This document shows, in pieces, positions 44,698 to 54,437 of a stretch of 64,000 bases of DNA. A program made the translations under genes and the position numbers. The notes under the pieces are model-generated. The model saw only the letters and a program-made list of their open reading frames with translations. It had not been told where the DNA came from and did no database searches. The stretch is from Burkholderia sp. Bp9143 (GTDB lineage Bacteria > Pseudomonadota > Gammaproteobacteria > Burkholderiales > Burkholderiaceae), in NCBI RefSeq assembly GCF_003853645.1, contig NZ_QTPO01000004.1, positions 62,001 to 126,000 of the forward strand, in the 5' to 3' direction. The stretch's first letter is position 1, and each line of letters begins with the position of its first letter.

Positions 44698-45746
44698 ATG
44701 CCATGAAACCTTCGCCTCCCGCCGCGCCGGAACGCGCGCATCTTCGTCTCGGGTTCGTCGCGCTGAGCGACGCGGCCCCGCTGATCGTCGCGCAACAGCT
44801 GAATCTCGGCGCGCGCCATGGCCTCACCCTGGAGCTGAGCCGCCAGCCGTCGTGGGCCGCCGTGCGCGACAAGCTGCTGACCGGCGAACTCGACGCCGCG
44901 CACGCGCTGTACGGGCTCGTGTGCGGGCTGCAGCTCGGCATCGGCGGCCCGCAGGCCGACATGGCCGCGCTGATGGTGCTGAACCGCAACGGCCAGGCGA
45001 TCACGTTTGCCCGCGGCCTCGCCGACGCGTACCGCGACAGCGGCGACGTCCGCGCGGCCCTCGCGACGCTCGGCCGCAAGCCGCTGCTCGCGCAGACCTT
45101 CCCGACCGGCACGCATGCGATGTGGCTGAACCACTGGCTCGCGTCGCACGGCGTCGATCCGCTGCGCGACGTGCGCAGCGTCGTGATTCCGCCGCCCGAG
45201 ATGGTCGCGGCGCTCGCGAGCGGCGAGCTCGACGGCTTCTGCGCGGGCGAGCCGTGGCACGCGGTGGCCGAAGCCTGCGGCGCGGGCCGGACCGTCGCCG
45301 TCACCAGCGAGGTCTGGCCCGATCATCCGGAGAAGGTGCTCGCGACCCGGCGCGATTTCGTCGCGCTGTATCCGGCCACCGCGCGCGCGCTGATCCGCAC
45401 GCTCGTCGATGCGTGCGCGTGGCTCGACGATGCCGCGCACCGCCGCGACGCGGCCGGCTGGCTCGCATCGCCAGATGCGCTCGGCGTGCCGGCGCGGCTG
45501 ATCGCGCCGCGCCTGCTCGGCGACTACGGCGCGGGGCCGTTCGCGCAGCCGCCGCTGCCGATCCGGTTCCACGACGGCGGCGCCGTGAACCGGCCGGATC
45601 CGCACGAAGGCCGGTGGTTCCTGTCGCAATACCGGCGCTGGGGCATGCTCGACGGCACGCACGACGACGCGGCGATCGCCGCGGCGATCGCGCAGACGGC
45701 GTTGTATGATGCTGCGGTCGCCGAAGGCGGTGCGGCGGGCGGGTGA
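44694..45746 (+). CDS. nasS: NasS-type nitrate sensor (NrtA/CmpA-like, cytoplasmic)
   Basis: A 350-residue protein of the nitrate-binding NrtA/CmpA fold (LRLGFVALSDAAPLIVAQQL, FPTGTHAMWLNHWLASHG, GELDGFCAGEPW). There is no signal peptide or lipobox, as expected for the cytoplasmic sensor NasS rather than a transporter component. Without nitrate it sequesters NasT; nitrate binding releases it. The start overlaps the nasT stop; a second ATG lies three codons in. No ABC permease or ATPase is adjacent, which supports the sensor role. Confidence 0.88.
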   Translation: MNAMKPSPPAAPERAHLRLGFVALSDAAPLIVAQQLNLGARHGLTLELSRQPSWAAVRDKLLTGELDAAHALYGLVCGLQLGIGGPQADMAALMVLNRNGQAITFARGLADAYRDSGDVRAALATLGRKPLLAQTFPTGTHAMWLNHWLASHGVDPLRDVRSVVIPPPEMVAALASGELDGFCAGEPWHAVAEACGAGRTVAVTSEVWPDHPEKVLATRRDFVALYPATARALIRTLVDACAWLDDAAHRRDAAGWLASPDALGVPARLIAPRLLGDYGAGPFAQPPLPIRFHDGGAVNRPDPHEGRWFLSQYRRWGMLDGTHDDAAIAAAIAQTALYDAAVAEGGAAGG

Positions 45747-45891
45747 TCCCGGCACGGGATGCCGGGGCCGCCGCGCGGCGCCATGCCGCGCCCGGCGGAA
45801 CGCCTGACGCGATGCGCCGGTCCACGGCGGCCCACCGCGCCGCGAGGACGCATTTGCATCCGTGCCGCCACTCCGTCCCCGTTCAGAATCG

Positions 45892-46491
45892 ATGCCGAAA
45901 CGAATGCGCACGCCGCTCGACGTGCTGCTCACCGAAATCCGCGCGTGCCGCGCGTGCGAAGCCGATCTGCCGCTCGGCCCGCGCCCGGTCGTGCGCGCCC
46001 ATCGCGACGCCCGCATCCTGATCGTCGGGCAGGCGCCCGGCGCCCGCGTCCATGCGAGCGGCATCCCGTGGGACGATGCGAGCGGCAAGCGGCTGCGCGA
46101 CTGGCTCGGTGTCGACGCCGACACGTTCTACGACGCGTCGCGCTTCGCGATCGTGCCGATGGGCTTCTGCTACCCGGGCCGCGGCGCGAGCGGCGACAAT
46201 CCGCCGCGCCCCGAATGCGCACCCCTGTGGCTCGACCGGTTGCTCGCCGAATTGCCGTCGATCCGCCTGACGCTGCTGATCGGCCAGTACGCGCAGCGGC
46301 ATTTCCTGCGCGACACGCGCAAGGCAACGCTGACCGACACCGTGCAGGCATGGCGCGACTACGGCCCCGACGTTTTGCCGCTGCCGCATCCGTCGCCGCG
46401 CAACCAGGCATGGTTCAAGCACCATCCGTGGTTCGACGCAGAGGTCGTGCCGGAACTGCGCCGGCGCGTCGCGCCGCTGATCGCCGGCTGA
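45892..46491 (+). CDS. Uracil-DNA glycosylase-family protein
   Basis: A 199-residue protein of the uracil-DNA glycosylase superfamily, with ILIVGQAPGARVHASGIPWDDASG near residue 42, the YPGRGASGDNPP segment and a late LPHPSPRN. The order GQAPG...HPSPRN matches family-4/5-like UDG proteins with a shortened N-terminal Cys pair (CRACEADLPLG). Some relatives bind a 4Fe-4S cluster; only part of that ligand set is clear here. Start MPKRMRTPLD is chosen; MPPLRPRS ten codons upstream is possible. A repair role is inferred from the family. Confidence 0.78.
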   Translation: MPKRMRTPLDVLLTEIRACRACEADLPLGPRPVVRAHRDARILIVGQAPGARVHASGIPWDDASGKRLRDWLGVDADTFYDASRFAIVPMGFCYPGRGASGDNPPRPECAPLWLDRLLAELPSIRLTLLIGQYAQRHFLRDTRKATLTDTVQAWRDYGPDVLPLPHPSPRNQAWFKHHPWFDAEVVPELRRRVAPLIAG

Positions 46492-46522
46492 CGACGCCGG
46501 TCGCATCCCGCTCCGTATCCGA

Positions 46523-47305
46523 ATGACTCAGAACGACATCGACTTTTCATGCACCGGCTGCGGCCGTTGCTGCCACGACCTGCGCATTCCGCTGACCGTC
46601 GCCGAGGCCACTGCATGGCTGCGGCGCGGCGGCCACGTGGAACTGTTGTGCGACGCCGTGCCATGGCCCGTCGAACCGCCCCCCGACGACGCGTTCGCCG
46701 CGTACAAGCGGGCACGTTCGTCGCCCGCGCTCAGCGGCACGCTGCCGGTACGCATCACCGCCCTGATCACCGCATCGCATGCCGGGCCGTGCCCGAACCT
46801 GCTCGACGACCTGCGCTGCGGGATCTACGACGAACGGCCGCTGGTGTGCCGGATCTACCCGGCCGAGGTCAATCCGTTCGTACCGCTGATGCCGGACGGC
46901 AAGCAGTGCCCGCCCGACGCATGGCAGCAGGCGCCGCTCGCCCGCGGCGGCACGATCGTCGATGCGCTCACGCGCGAGAACATCGTGCGCGCGCGGGCCG
47001 CGAGCGCGGCCGAGACGCCGTTGCGCGCGCGACTGTGCGCGGCGCTCGGCATCGATACGGCAGCCGTCGCGAACGAAGGCTTCGCGATTCATGCGCCGCC
47101 CGCCGACAGGCTGCTGGCCGCGCTGAGCGCACTCGACGATGCGCGCGCGACGGCGTCCGCCGAGCCCGCGCCGACGGCATGGACGCTCCTCACGAATCGC
47201 ACCGCGACCGCCGACACGCTCCGATCGATCGGCGCATCCAGCCGGCTCGCCACCGACGAGGCCGGCGCGAGCTGCCGCTACCTGGGCTTTCATCCGGCCG
47301 TCTGA
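46523..47305 (+). CDS. YkgJ-family cysteine cluster protein
   Basis: A 260-residue protein with an N-terminal CTGCGRCCHDLRIP and a second set CPNLLDDLRCGIYDERPLVCRIYP, the YkgJ zinc/iron-binding cysteine pattern (about residues 10-120). The C-terminal half is alanine-rich without known motifs. Function of the family is not established. It follows the UDG-like gene by 31 bp on the same strand and may be co-transcribed. Confidence 0.8.
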   Translation: MTQNDIDFSCTGCGRCCHDLRIPLTVAEATAWLRRGGHVELLCDAVPWPVEPPPDDAFAAYKRARSSPALSGTLPVRITALITASHAGPCPNLLDDLRCGIYDERPLVCRIYPAEVNPFVPLMPDGKQCPPDAWQQAPLARGGTIVDALTRENIVRARAASAAETPLRARLCAALGIDTAAVANEGFAIHAPPADRLLAALSALDDARATASAEPAPTAWTLLTNRTATADTLRSIGASSRLATDEAGASCRYLGFHPAV

Positions 47306-47452
47306 TTGCCCGGTCGCCGGGCGGGCACGCCCCTGCCCGGCACGCCCGTCCGGCCTGCGCGGATCGGCCCGCGGATCTGCCCGCGGATTCCGGCCGCGCC
47401 CGGTTCGCTGTACCATCGCGGCTCAACCGCGTCACGAACAGCAGAATCCTTC

Positions 47453-48394
47453 ATGCCCTCCACCGCCCCGCCGCGCCTGTACGGGATGCCCGAACGCAGC
47501 GACCGGCTCGATTTCTACATCCGCGACCAGGCGTCGCGCCAGGCGATCACCGAGCCGCACCGGCACGCGTATTTCCAGATCCAGTTCAACCTCGGCGGCG
47601 ACACCGAGCAGCGGATCGGCGGCGTCACGCGCCCGTTCCCGCGCGGCGCGCTCGCGTTCGTGCTACCGCACCGCGAGCATCTGATTCCGCATCCGGAAGG
47701 CGCGCACTTCATCGTGATCAACTTCAGCCAGGCGTTCCTGCGCGCCGACCTCGACGTCGATCCGCTCGATCTCGAGGATGTCCCCGCGCAGCGCTTTCCG
47801 GAGCTGTCGCCGTTCCGCTTCCAGGAACATCTCGACTTCATCCTGACCGGCGACGCGTTCGACGAGGCACGCCGCCTCGCGCTGTGCATGCTCGATGCCG
47901 ATCGCGTGCGCACCTTCGGCTCGACCACGTTGCTGCGCGGCTACCTGCTGCAGCTGATCGGGCTCGTCTGCACGCAGTACGCCGGCGCGCTCGACAAGCT
48001 CGCGCAGCGCGGCGCCCAGCGGGCGGGCCGGCGCGACGCGCTCGCGCGCGTGCTGCGCCACGTGCGCGCGAACCTGACCCGCGAGGACCTGACGCTCGCG
48101 GCCACCGCCGAGGCCGCGTTCCTGTCGCCGAACTACCTCGCGCACCTGGTGCGCAAGGAAACCGGCAGCACCTTCACCGATCTCGTGACCGAGCGCCGGA
48201 TCGCGCTCGCGCAATCGCTGCTCGCGCATACGAGCCGGCGCATTGCCGACATCGCGCGCTCGGTCGGCTTCCGCGACGAAGGGTATTTCGCGCGGCGCTT
48301 CCGCGCGCGGGTCGGCGTGTCGCCGAAGGCGTACCGGGACGCGAACGCCGCGCTGCCGGCCGCCGACGAAGCGCCGGCGGCCGGCGACGCGTAG
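47453..48394 (+). CDS. AraC-family transcriptional regulator
   Basis: A 313-residue regulator. The N-terminal cupin-type sensing domain (about 15-150) has HRHAYFQIQFNLGG, and a C-terminal AraC double HTH (about 205-300) has LSPNYLAHLVRKETG and IADIARSVGFRDEGYFARRF. I chose ATG 47453; a longer in-frame start has no ribosome site and a low-complexity leader. The ligand is unknown. It precedes the FAH-family gene by about 130 bp on the same strand, a possible target. Confidence 0.88.
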   Translation: MPSTAPPRLYGMPERSDRLDFYIRDQASRQAITEPHRHAYFQIQFNLGGDTEQRIGGVTRPFPRGALAFVLPHREHLIPHPEGAHFIVINFSQAFLRADLDVDPLDLEDVPAQRFPELSPFRFQEHLDFILTGDAFDEARRLALCMLDADRVRTFGSTTLLRGYLLQLIGLVCTQYAGALDKLAQRGAQRAGRRDALARVLRHVRANLTREDLTLAATAEAAFLSPNYLAHLVRKETGSTFTDLVTERRIALAQSLLAHTSRRIADIARSVGFRDEGYFARRFRARVGVSPKAYRDANAALPAADEAPAAGDA

Positions 48395-48523
48395 TTTTGT
48401 CCGGTTAAAGCGCAGTTGCGTCGCATCCGGGCGCGCAAGCGTCGGGTATCGTTCCATGCATGCCGGCCCGCGGTGCATTGCGCGGGCAACGGCATCCGTC
48501 TTTTCATCGAACGAGGCCATCCG

Positions 48524-49222
<699 letters not shown>

Positions 49223-49409
49223 GGGGTTGCCCAGGCTCACGCGACGCGCCGTCGATCCGGCGGCCGTCGCGTCGTGTCGCGCCCTGCCGATCCAGGAGGC
49301 GATGGCATCGCACCGAATCGGCAGGCCGTTCCTGTGCCGTCGCTCACGCGTCCTGTTCGCGTGCGTCGAAGATTCGTACGCACACCGCGCCCCCGCTCCC
49401 GTCAACGCC

Positions 49410-50972
49410 CTACCGCGCGCGCACCGACACGAACTTGCGCGCGTTGTCGCGCTGGATCAGCACGGCGATCACGCCGCCTTTCGCTTCGAGCGGCTGCACG
49501 TCGTCCGGCGTTTCGAGCAGCGTGTCGTTCAGTTCGAGCACGACGTCGCCCGGTCGGATGCCCGCGCTCGCGGCCGGCCCGTGCACCGCATCCACCATCA
49601 TCCCGACCGCAAGCCCGGTCGAACGCCGTTCGGCGTCGCTCAGCGGATGCATCGTCAGCCCGAGCCGATCGCCGGTGTCTGCCGGCTGTGCCGCGGCTAT
49701 CGCCACGCCGGCGGCACCGGCCGCGCCGACCGAGCCCGCGCTGCCCGTCGCGGCCGCGTTGTCGATCGCGTCGCCGGTCCCCACCCCCTTGACCGTCAGC
49801 ATCATCGGCGTGCGGTTGCGGATCAGCCGCAGCGGCGCCTTTCCGCCGGGCGGCAACGCGGCGGCCAGGTCGTTCAGCTCGGCCGACCGGCCGATCGGCT
49901 TGCCGCCGAACTTCACGATCACGTCGCCGGGCCTCACGCCGGCCGCGGCGGCAGGCGAGCCGGGATCGACACCGTTGACGAGCGCGCCCGCCGGACGCGG
50001 CAGGCCGAACGCGGTGGCCAGCCCGACGCCGACATCCTGCACGTCGACGCCGAGCGCGTTGCCGGACGACGCGCGCTGCGCCTGCGCATTGGCCCGCATC
50101 TGCGCCTGCGCCTGCGCACGCACCTTGACGGCAAGCGCGATCGGAATCGCGAACGTCGTGCTCGCATAGCGATCGGCGTCCGTATAGACCTGTAGCGCGA
50201 TGCCGATCACGTCGCCCGTGCGGTTGAACACAGGGCCGCCCGAGTTGTCGGGATTCACCGCGATGTCGGTCTGGAAGAACGGAAACGCGCTGCCGTCCGG
50301 CAGCGCATGCGACGTCGCGCTGACGATGCCGGCCGTGACCGTGTTGCCCGTACCGTCCGGCGCGCCGATCGTCATCACCGGTTCGCCGGCACGCACCCGC
50401 GACGAATCGCCGATACGCACGACCGGCAGCTTCGTCGCGTCGACGTGCAGCACGGCGACGTCGCTCTGCGGATCGACGGTCACCACCGTCGCCTTCAACT
50501 CACGATGATCGGCCAGTCGCACCGTCACGTCAGTCGCATCCGCCACGACATGCGCGGAAGTCAGGATCACCCCGTCGGCGCTGACGATGAAGCCCGAGCC
50601 GAGGCCCGCGATCGCGCGCGGCGACGTATCGGGCACAGGCGCCTGTGCGCCTTGCACGGGCGGCAGCGGCGCGCCTCGGCGGAAGAACGCGGAAAGCGGA
50701 TCGTCGGGATCGAGGTACACGAAGGACGGACCGCCTGCCTGCTGGTCGGTCGCAGCTGTCATGATGGTCACGACCGCCGGGCCGTAGCGGTCGACGATCG
50801 CCGAGAAGTCGACCGGCATCGAGTAAGGCCGCGCGGCGGGCCTGTTCTTCATCACGGATGGTGGCGGCGCGACGGTCCCGGCAACGGCCGGTGGCGGCGC
50901 CAAAACAACGGCGAATACCCCCCCGATCAACGCGGTGCGAAGCACGGCGCGAGCAAGCGTCTGGCGAACCAC
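49410..50972 (-). CDS. HtrA/DegP-like periplasmic serine protease with two PDZ domains
   Basis: A 520-residue protein with a signal peptide (about 1-32, ending PPAVAG). The trypsin-like domain has a His in TSAHVV near 139, an Asp in QSDVAVL near 170 and a Ser in NPDNSGGP near 244. Two PDZ domains follow (about 325-400 and 440-515), joined by an Ala/Gly-rich linker. The residue two before the catalytic Ser is Asp-Asn-Ser instead of the usual Gly-Asn-Ser, in the oxyanion-hole loop. I chose GTG 50972, which has GGGAGG at ideal spacing and puts the signal peptide at the very start; an ATG at 51053 is also in frame. Envelope protein quality control is the family role. Confidence 0.85.
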   Translation of the reverse strand: MVRQTLARAVLRTALIGGVFAVVLAPPPAVAGTVAPPPSVMKNRPAARPYSMPVDFSAIVDRYGPAVVTIMTAATDQQAGGPSFVYLDPDDPLSAFFRRGAPLPPVQGAQAPVPDTSPRAIAGLGSGFIVSADGVILTSAHVVADATDVTVRLADHRELKATVVTVDPQSDVAVLHVDATKLPVVRIGDSSRVRAGEPVMTIGAPDGTGNTVTAGIVSATSHALPDGSAFPFFQTDIAVNPDNSGGPVFNRTGDVIGIALQVYTDADRYASTTFAIPIALAVKVRAQAQAQMRANAQAQRASSGNALGVDVQDVGVGLATAFGLPRPAGALVNGVDPGSPAAAAGVRPGDVIVKFGGKPIGRSAELNDLAAALPPGGKAPLRLIRNRTPMMLTVKGVGTGDAIDNAAATGSAGSVGAAGAAGVAIAAAQPADTGDRLGLTMHPLSDAERRSTGLAVGMMVDAVHGPAASAGIRPGDVVLELNDTLLETPDDVQPLEAKGGVIAVLIQRDNARKFVSVRAR

Positions 50973-51232
50973 GGTGCACCTCCCCCGGGCAGTCGCTGCG
51001 CTGTCCCGCGCGAGACGCGCGGGCGCCCGACAAGCACCGGTACACGCCTCCATTTATAGTCCACGCCGCATCGGAGAACAGACGAATCAAACCCGCATCG
51101 CGGGTGGCCGCGAAGTGACGGAACCGCGCCGGCGTTCGTTCCGGACAAAGTACGCGGTTCGTCAATCAGAATATTCACCACACGCCGCGGCGATGCGCGT
51201 GGCCGAGACGCATCCCACACCACCGTCCCGCG

Positions 51233-52108
51233 CTACCAAGCCAGCAACAAAAAATTGCGCACCACCGCCGACGGATCGTCGCGCCGCGATGCAATCGCGA
51301 GCCGCGCGCGCAGCCCATCGCCCGCGACCGGCCGATACACGACGCCCGCGACCTGCACCTGCGTGATCGCCTTCGGCACGATCGACACGCCGAGCCCGGC
51401 CGCGACGAGCGTCACCGCCGACGCGATTTGCGGCGCGGGCTGCGCCATGCGCGGCTGGAAGCCGGCGGCATTGCACGCGGCGACGATGTCGTCGAACAGC
51501 GCGCTGCCCGCTTCGCGCGGCACCTGCACGAACGCCTCGTCGGCCAGCTCCGCCAGATCGATCCGACGCCGCTGCGCGAGCCGATGCGCGACCGGCACCG
51601 CGACGAACATCGGCTCCTCGTCCCAGTCCGCTGCCTGCAACGTGTCCGCGATACGACGCTCCGGACGCACGATCGCGACGTCGAGCCGCCCGGCCTCCAG
51701 CGCCTCGAGCAGCACGCCCGAGGTCGCCTCCTGCAACGTCAGCTCCGTATCCGGAAACGCTTCGCGAAAGCGGCGAATCAGGTCCGCCACCTTCGAATTG
51801 AAGGCCGCCGTCCCGGTAAAGCCGACGCGAAGCTGGCCGATTTCCCCGCGCGCGGCCCGTTTTGCCGCCCGCGCCGCGCGCTCCGCGTCGTCGAGCACGC
51901 GCCGTGCCTCTTCCGCGAACACCTCGCCCGCAACGGTCAGTTCCGCGCCGCGTGCGGTCCGCTTGAACAGTTCCACGCCGAGTTCGTTCTCGAGCGCCTT
52001 GATCTGCTGGCTGAGCGGCGGCTGCCCGATGCCGAGCGTTTCCGCGGCCTTCGTGAAGTTGGATGTGGCGGCCACGGCCAGAAAGTATCGGAGATGCCGA
52101 AGTTCCAT
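51233..52108 (-). CDS. LysR-family transcriptional regulator
   Basis: A 291-residue LysR protein. The N-terminal HTH is MELRHLRYFLAVAATSNFTKAAE with PPLSQQIKALENELG, and the effector domain follows (about 90-290). Start MELRHLRYF is standard for the family; the 48-codon in-frame extension reaches the divergent gene and is rejected. It is divergent from an MFS exporter across 142 bp that contain a 19-bp inverted repeat, so it probably controls that transporter and itself. Confidence 0.92.
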   Translation of the reverse strand: MELRHLRYFLAVAATSNFTKAAETLGIGQPPLSQQIKALENELGVELFKRTARGAELTVAGEVFAEEARRVLDDAERAARAAKRAARGEIGQLRVGFTGTAAFNSKVADLIRRFREAFPDTELTLQEATSGVLLEALEAGRLDVAIVRPERRIADTLQAADWDEEPMFVAVPVAHRLAQRRRIDLAELADEAFVQVPREAGSALFDDIVAACNAAGFQPRMAQPAPQIASAVTLVAAGLGVSIVPKAITQVQVAGVVYRPVAGDGLRARLAIASRRDDPSAVVRNFLLLAW

Positions 52109-52182
52109 GCGCTTATGTGATCCCGGGGAAAGACAGAAACGGCCTTCAAGCCAGTCGCAAAACGTATCGCTACGGTTTCTTT

Positions 52183-52201
52183 CATATATTGGACATATAT
52201 G
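52183..52201. promoter_or_regulatory. Inverted repeat between LysR gene and MFS gene
   Basis: CATATAT-TGGAC-ATATATG, perfect 7-bp arms with a 5-base spacer, lies 49 bp upstream of the MFS start and 75 bp upstream of the LysR start. It is AT-rich in GC-rich surroundings and has the size of a LysR operator (T-N11-A type). Confidence 0.75.
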
Positions 52202-52250
52202 TTGGCGTGCGCAAGAATTCGGGTATTCCCAGGCCCACCGGGACCCTCCC

Positions 52251-53492
52251 ATGTCTACTCCCGCGATTTCGCGCGCCCCGAACGCCGCGCCGGATGCGCT
52301 GCCCGCCGGCGTGTCGCCGCGTTCGGCGGCCTACAAGCGCATCGCGCTGGCGCTGTTCCTGGCCGGCTTTTCCACCTTCTCGCTGCTGTACTGCGTGCAG
52401 CCGCTGCTGCCCGCGTTCGCGCGCGAGTTCCACATCGGCGCGGCGTCGAGCTCGCTGTCCCTGTCGCTGTCGACCGGGATGCTGGCGGTCTCCATCCTGT
52501 GCGCCGGCGCGCTGTCCGAACGCGTCGGACGACGCGGGCTGATGTTCGCGTCGATGACACTGGCCGCGCTGTTCAACGTGCTCTCGGCGATTGCGCCGAA
52601 CTGGAACCTGCTGCTGATCTGGCGCGCACTCGAAGGTTTCGCGCTCGGCGGCGTCCCGGCGGTGGCGATGGCCTATCTCGCCGAGGAAATCGCCGCCGAC
52701 GGGCTAGGCTTGTCGATGGGGCTCTACGTCGGCGGCACCGCGTTCGGCGGCATGATCGGGCGGATCGGGATGAGCGCGCTCGAAGAGTATTTCTCGTGGC
52801 GCACCGCGATGCTGACGATCGGCGTCGTCGACCTCGTCGCGGCGGTCGCGTTCGTGATGCTGCTGCCGCAGTCGCGACGCTTCGTAAAGCGAACCGACCT
52901 GACGCTGCGTCACCACCTGCGACTGTGGAGCGCGCAACTGCATCACGCGCGGCTGCCGTTCGTGTTCGCGATCGGCTTCCTCGTGATGGGCGCGTTCGTG
53001 ACGGTCTACAACTACGCCGGGTTCCGGCTGACGGCCGCGCCGTTCAACCTGAGCGCGACCGCATGCGGGCTGATCTTCGGCGCCTACCTGTTCGGGATGG
53101 TGTCCTCGTCGAGCGCGGGCGCGCTCGCCGATCGTCTCGGGCGCGCGCCCGTCCTGGTCAGCGGCATGCTCGTATTCGCGGCCGGCCTCGCGCTGACGCT
53201 GTCGCATTCGCTCGTCGCGATCATCGCCGGGATCGTGCTGATCACGATCGGCTTCTTCGTTGCTCATGCGGTGGCGAGCGGCTGGGTCGGGCATCTCGCC
53301 GGTTCCGCGAAGGGGCATGCCGCATCGCTCTACCTGCTGGCCTATTACCTCGGGTCGAGCGTGCTGGGCTCGGTCGGCGGCACGTTCTGGCAACACGGTG
53401 CGTGGGGCGCCGTCGTCGCGTATGTCGCGGCGCTGCTCGTGCTCAGCCTGGCGGCCGCCCGCCGACTCGTTCACGCGGAACGCGTGGGGTAA
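52251..53492 (+). CDS. MFS transporter (drug/arabinose-efflux type)
   Basis: A 413-residue protein with about twelve hydrophobic helices. The loop-2 signature is LSERVGRRGLMFAS near residue 95, and a related phrase LADRLGRAPVLVSG marks the second half. The family includes YnfM-like and arabinose/drug exporters; substrate is unknown. It is transcribed away from the LysR gene at 51233, its likely regulator. The ATG follows GGACCCTCCC, a weak ribosome site. Confidence 0.88.
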   Translation: MSTPAISRAPNAAPDALPAGVSPRSAAYKRIALALFLAGFSTFSLLYCVQPLLPAFAREFHIGAASSSLSLSLSTGMLAVSILCAGALSERVGRRGLMFASMTLAALFNVLSAIAPNWNLLLIWRALEGFALGGVPAVAMAYLAEEIAADGLGLSMGLYVGGTAFGGMIGRIGMSALEEYFSWRTAMLTIGVVDLVAAVAFVMLLPQSRRFVKRTDLTLRHHLRLWSAQLHHARLPFVFAIGFLVMGAFVTVYNYAGFRLTAAPFNLSATACGLIFGAYLFGMVSSSSAGALADRLGRAPVLVSGMLVFAAGLALTLSHSLVAIIAGIVLITIGFFVAHAVASGWVGHLAGSAKGHAASLYLLAYYLGSSVLGSVGGTFWQHGAWGAVVAYVAALLVLSLAAARRLVHAERVG

Positions 53493-53530
53493 GCACTTTT
53501 GAAGCGCGCGCCGGCACGGGATGACGCATG

Positions 53531-54337
53531 TCAGCCCGCACGTGCATGAAAGTCCGCGATCGCCTGCCACATCAGCACCGGATTCGAGTACATCGGGAAG
53601 TGTCCGCAATCCGGGATTTCGGACAGTACGACGCCATGTGCCTCGATCGCGCTCAAGTACGACAGCGACGCGTTCTGCTCGCCGTACATGAACATCCTGG
53701 GGAACGGCAGGCCGAGGAATTTGCGCATCAGGTCGCCGTTGTCGGACAGGTCGACCATCGAGCGGAAGATCCCGCCGACCGCTTCCGCCCGCACCTTGTG
53801 GCGCAGGCTCGCCGAGTACAGCGCGCTTGCATGGGCCGGCGCGCGGCGGGTGCGGTCGATGAAATCGTTGAAGAACCGCTCGGCGCTGTCGCGCGGATGG
53901 TCGACGATCTGCCGGCTCAGGAAACAATCCTCGGGCGCGACGTTTCCTTCGATGTTGATGAAACTCAGCACGCGCGGCGGATACCGGTGTGCGAGCATCA
54001 ACGACGTCAACCCACCCATCGAATGTCCGACGAGGTGGAATCGATCGAAACCCATGCGGTCGATCACGTTCAGCGCCGTTTCGGCGAGGAACGGGATCGA
54101 GACCTTCGACAGATCCGCACACCAGGTTTCGCCACAGCCCGGCGCGTCGTACGCAACGAAAGGCCGGCCGTCGAATGCGCGATGGCGCACGATGTCCGCG
54201 TAATCCTCCTTGGTCGAGCCAAAGCCGTGAAGGAACACGACGGGCGCGTGAACGCCACCGCGATGAATGGCCGACACATCGAGTTCGGTGCGGTCGACGG
54301 CGAACGACAAGCGCGACTGGGAAAATTCATGACTCAT
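53531..54337 (-). CDS. Alpha/beta-fold hydrolase
   Basis: A 268-residue alpha/beta hydrolase: oxyanion phrase HGFGSTKEDY near 32, nucleophile elbow GHSMGGLTS with Ser near 105, and a late catalytic His in CGHFPMYSNP near 249. There is no signal peptide. Start MSHEFSQSRL is chosen; a 25-codon in-frame extension is possible but has poor character. It is the last gene of a leftward set after the aminotransferase (100 bp gap) and the RraA-family genes, so it may act in the same pathway. Substrate unknown. Confidence 0.85.
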   Translation of the reverse strand: MSHEFSQSRLSFAVDRTELDVSAIHRGGVHAPVVFLHGFGSTKEDYADIVRHRAFDGRPFVAYDAPGCGETWCADLSKVSIPFLAETALNVIDRMGFDRFHLVGHSMGGLTSLMLAHRYPPRVLSFINIEGNVAPEDCFLSRQIVDHPRDSAERFFNDFIDRTRRAPAHASALYSASLRHKVRAEAVGGIFRSMVDLSDNGDLMRKFLGLPFPRMFMYGEQNASLSYLSAIEAHGVVLSEIPDCGHFPMYSNPVLMWQAIADFHARAG

Positions 54338-54437
54338 CTGATCGAATCCCGGGTAAAGAGGGCGTAGCGCCCGCGTCGCCACGACACGACACACGTCGGC
54401 CGAAGCGGGCATGCTGATACGGGACGGACAATGACGT

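Noticed and set aside
45747..45891. Terminator after nasS
   Set aside because: Several GC-rich repeats are present but none has a T-run, so none can be called a terminator.
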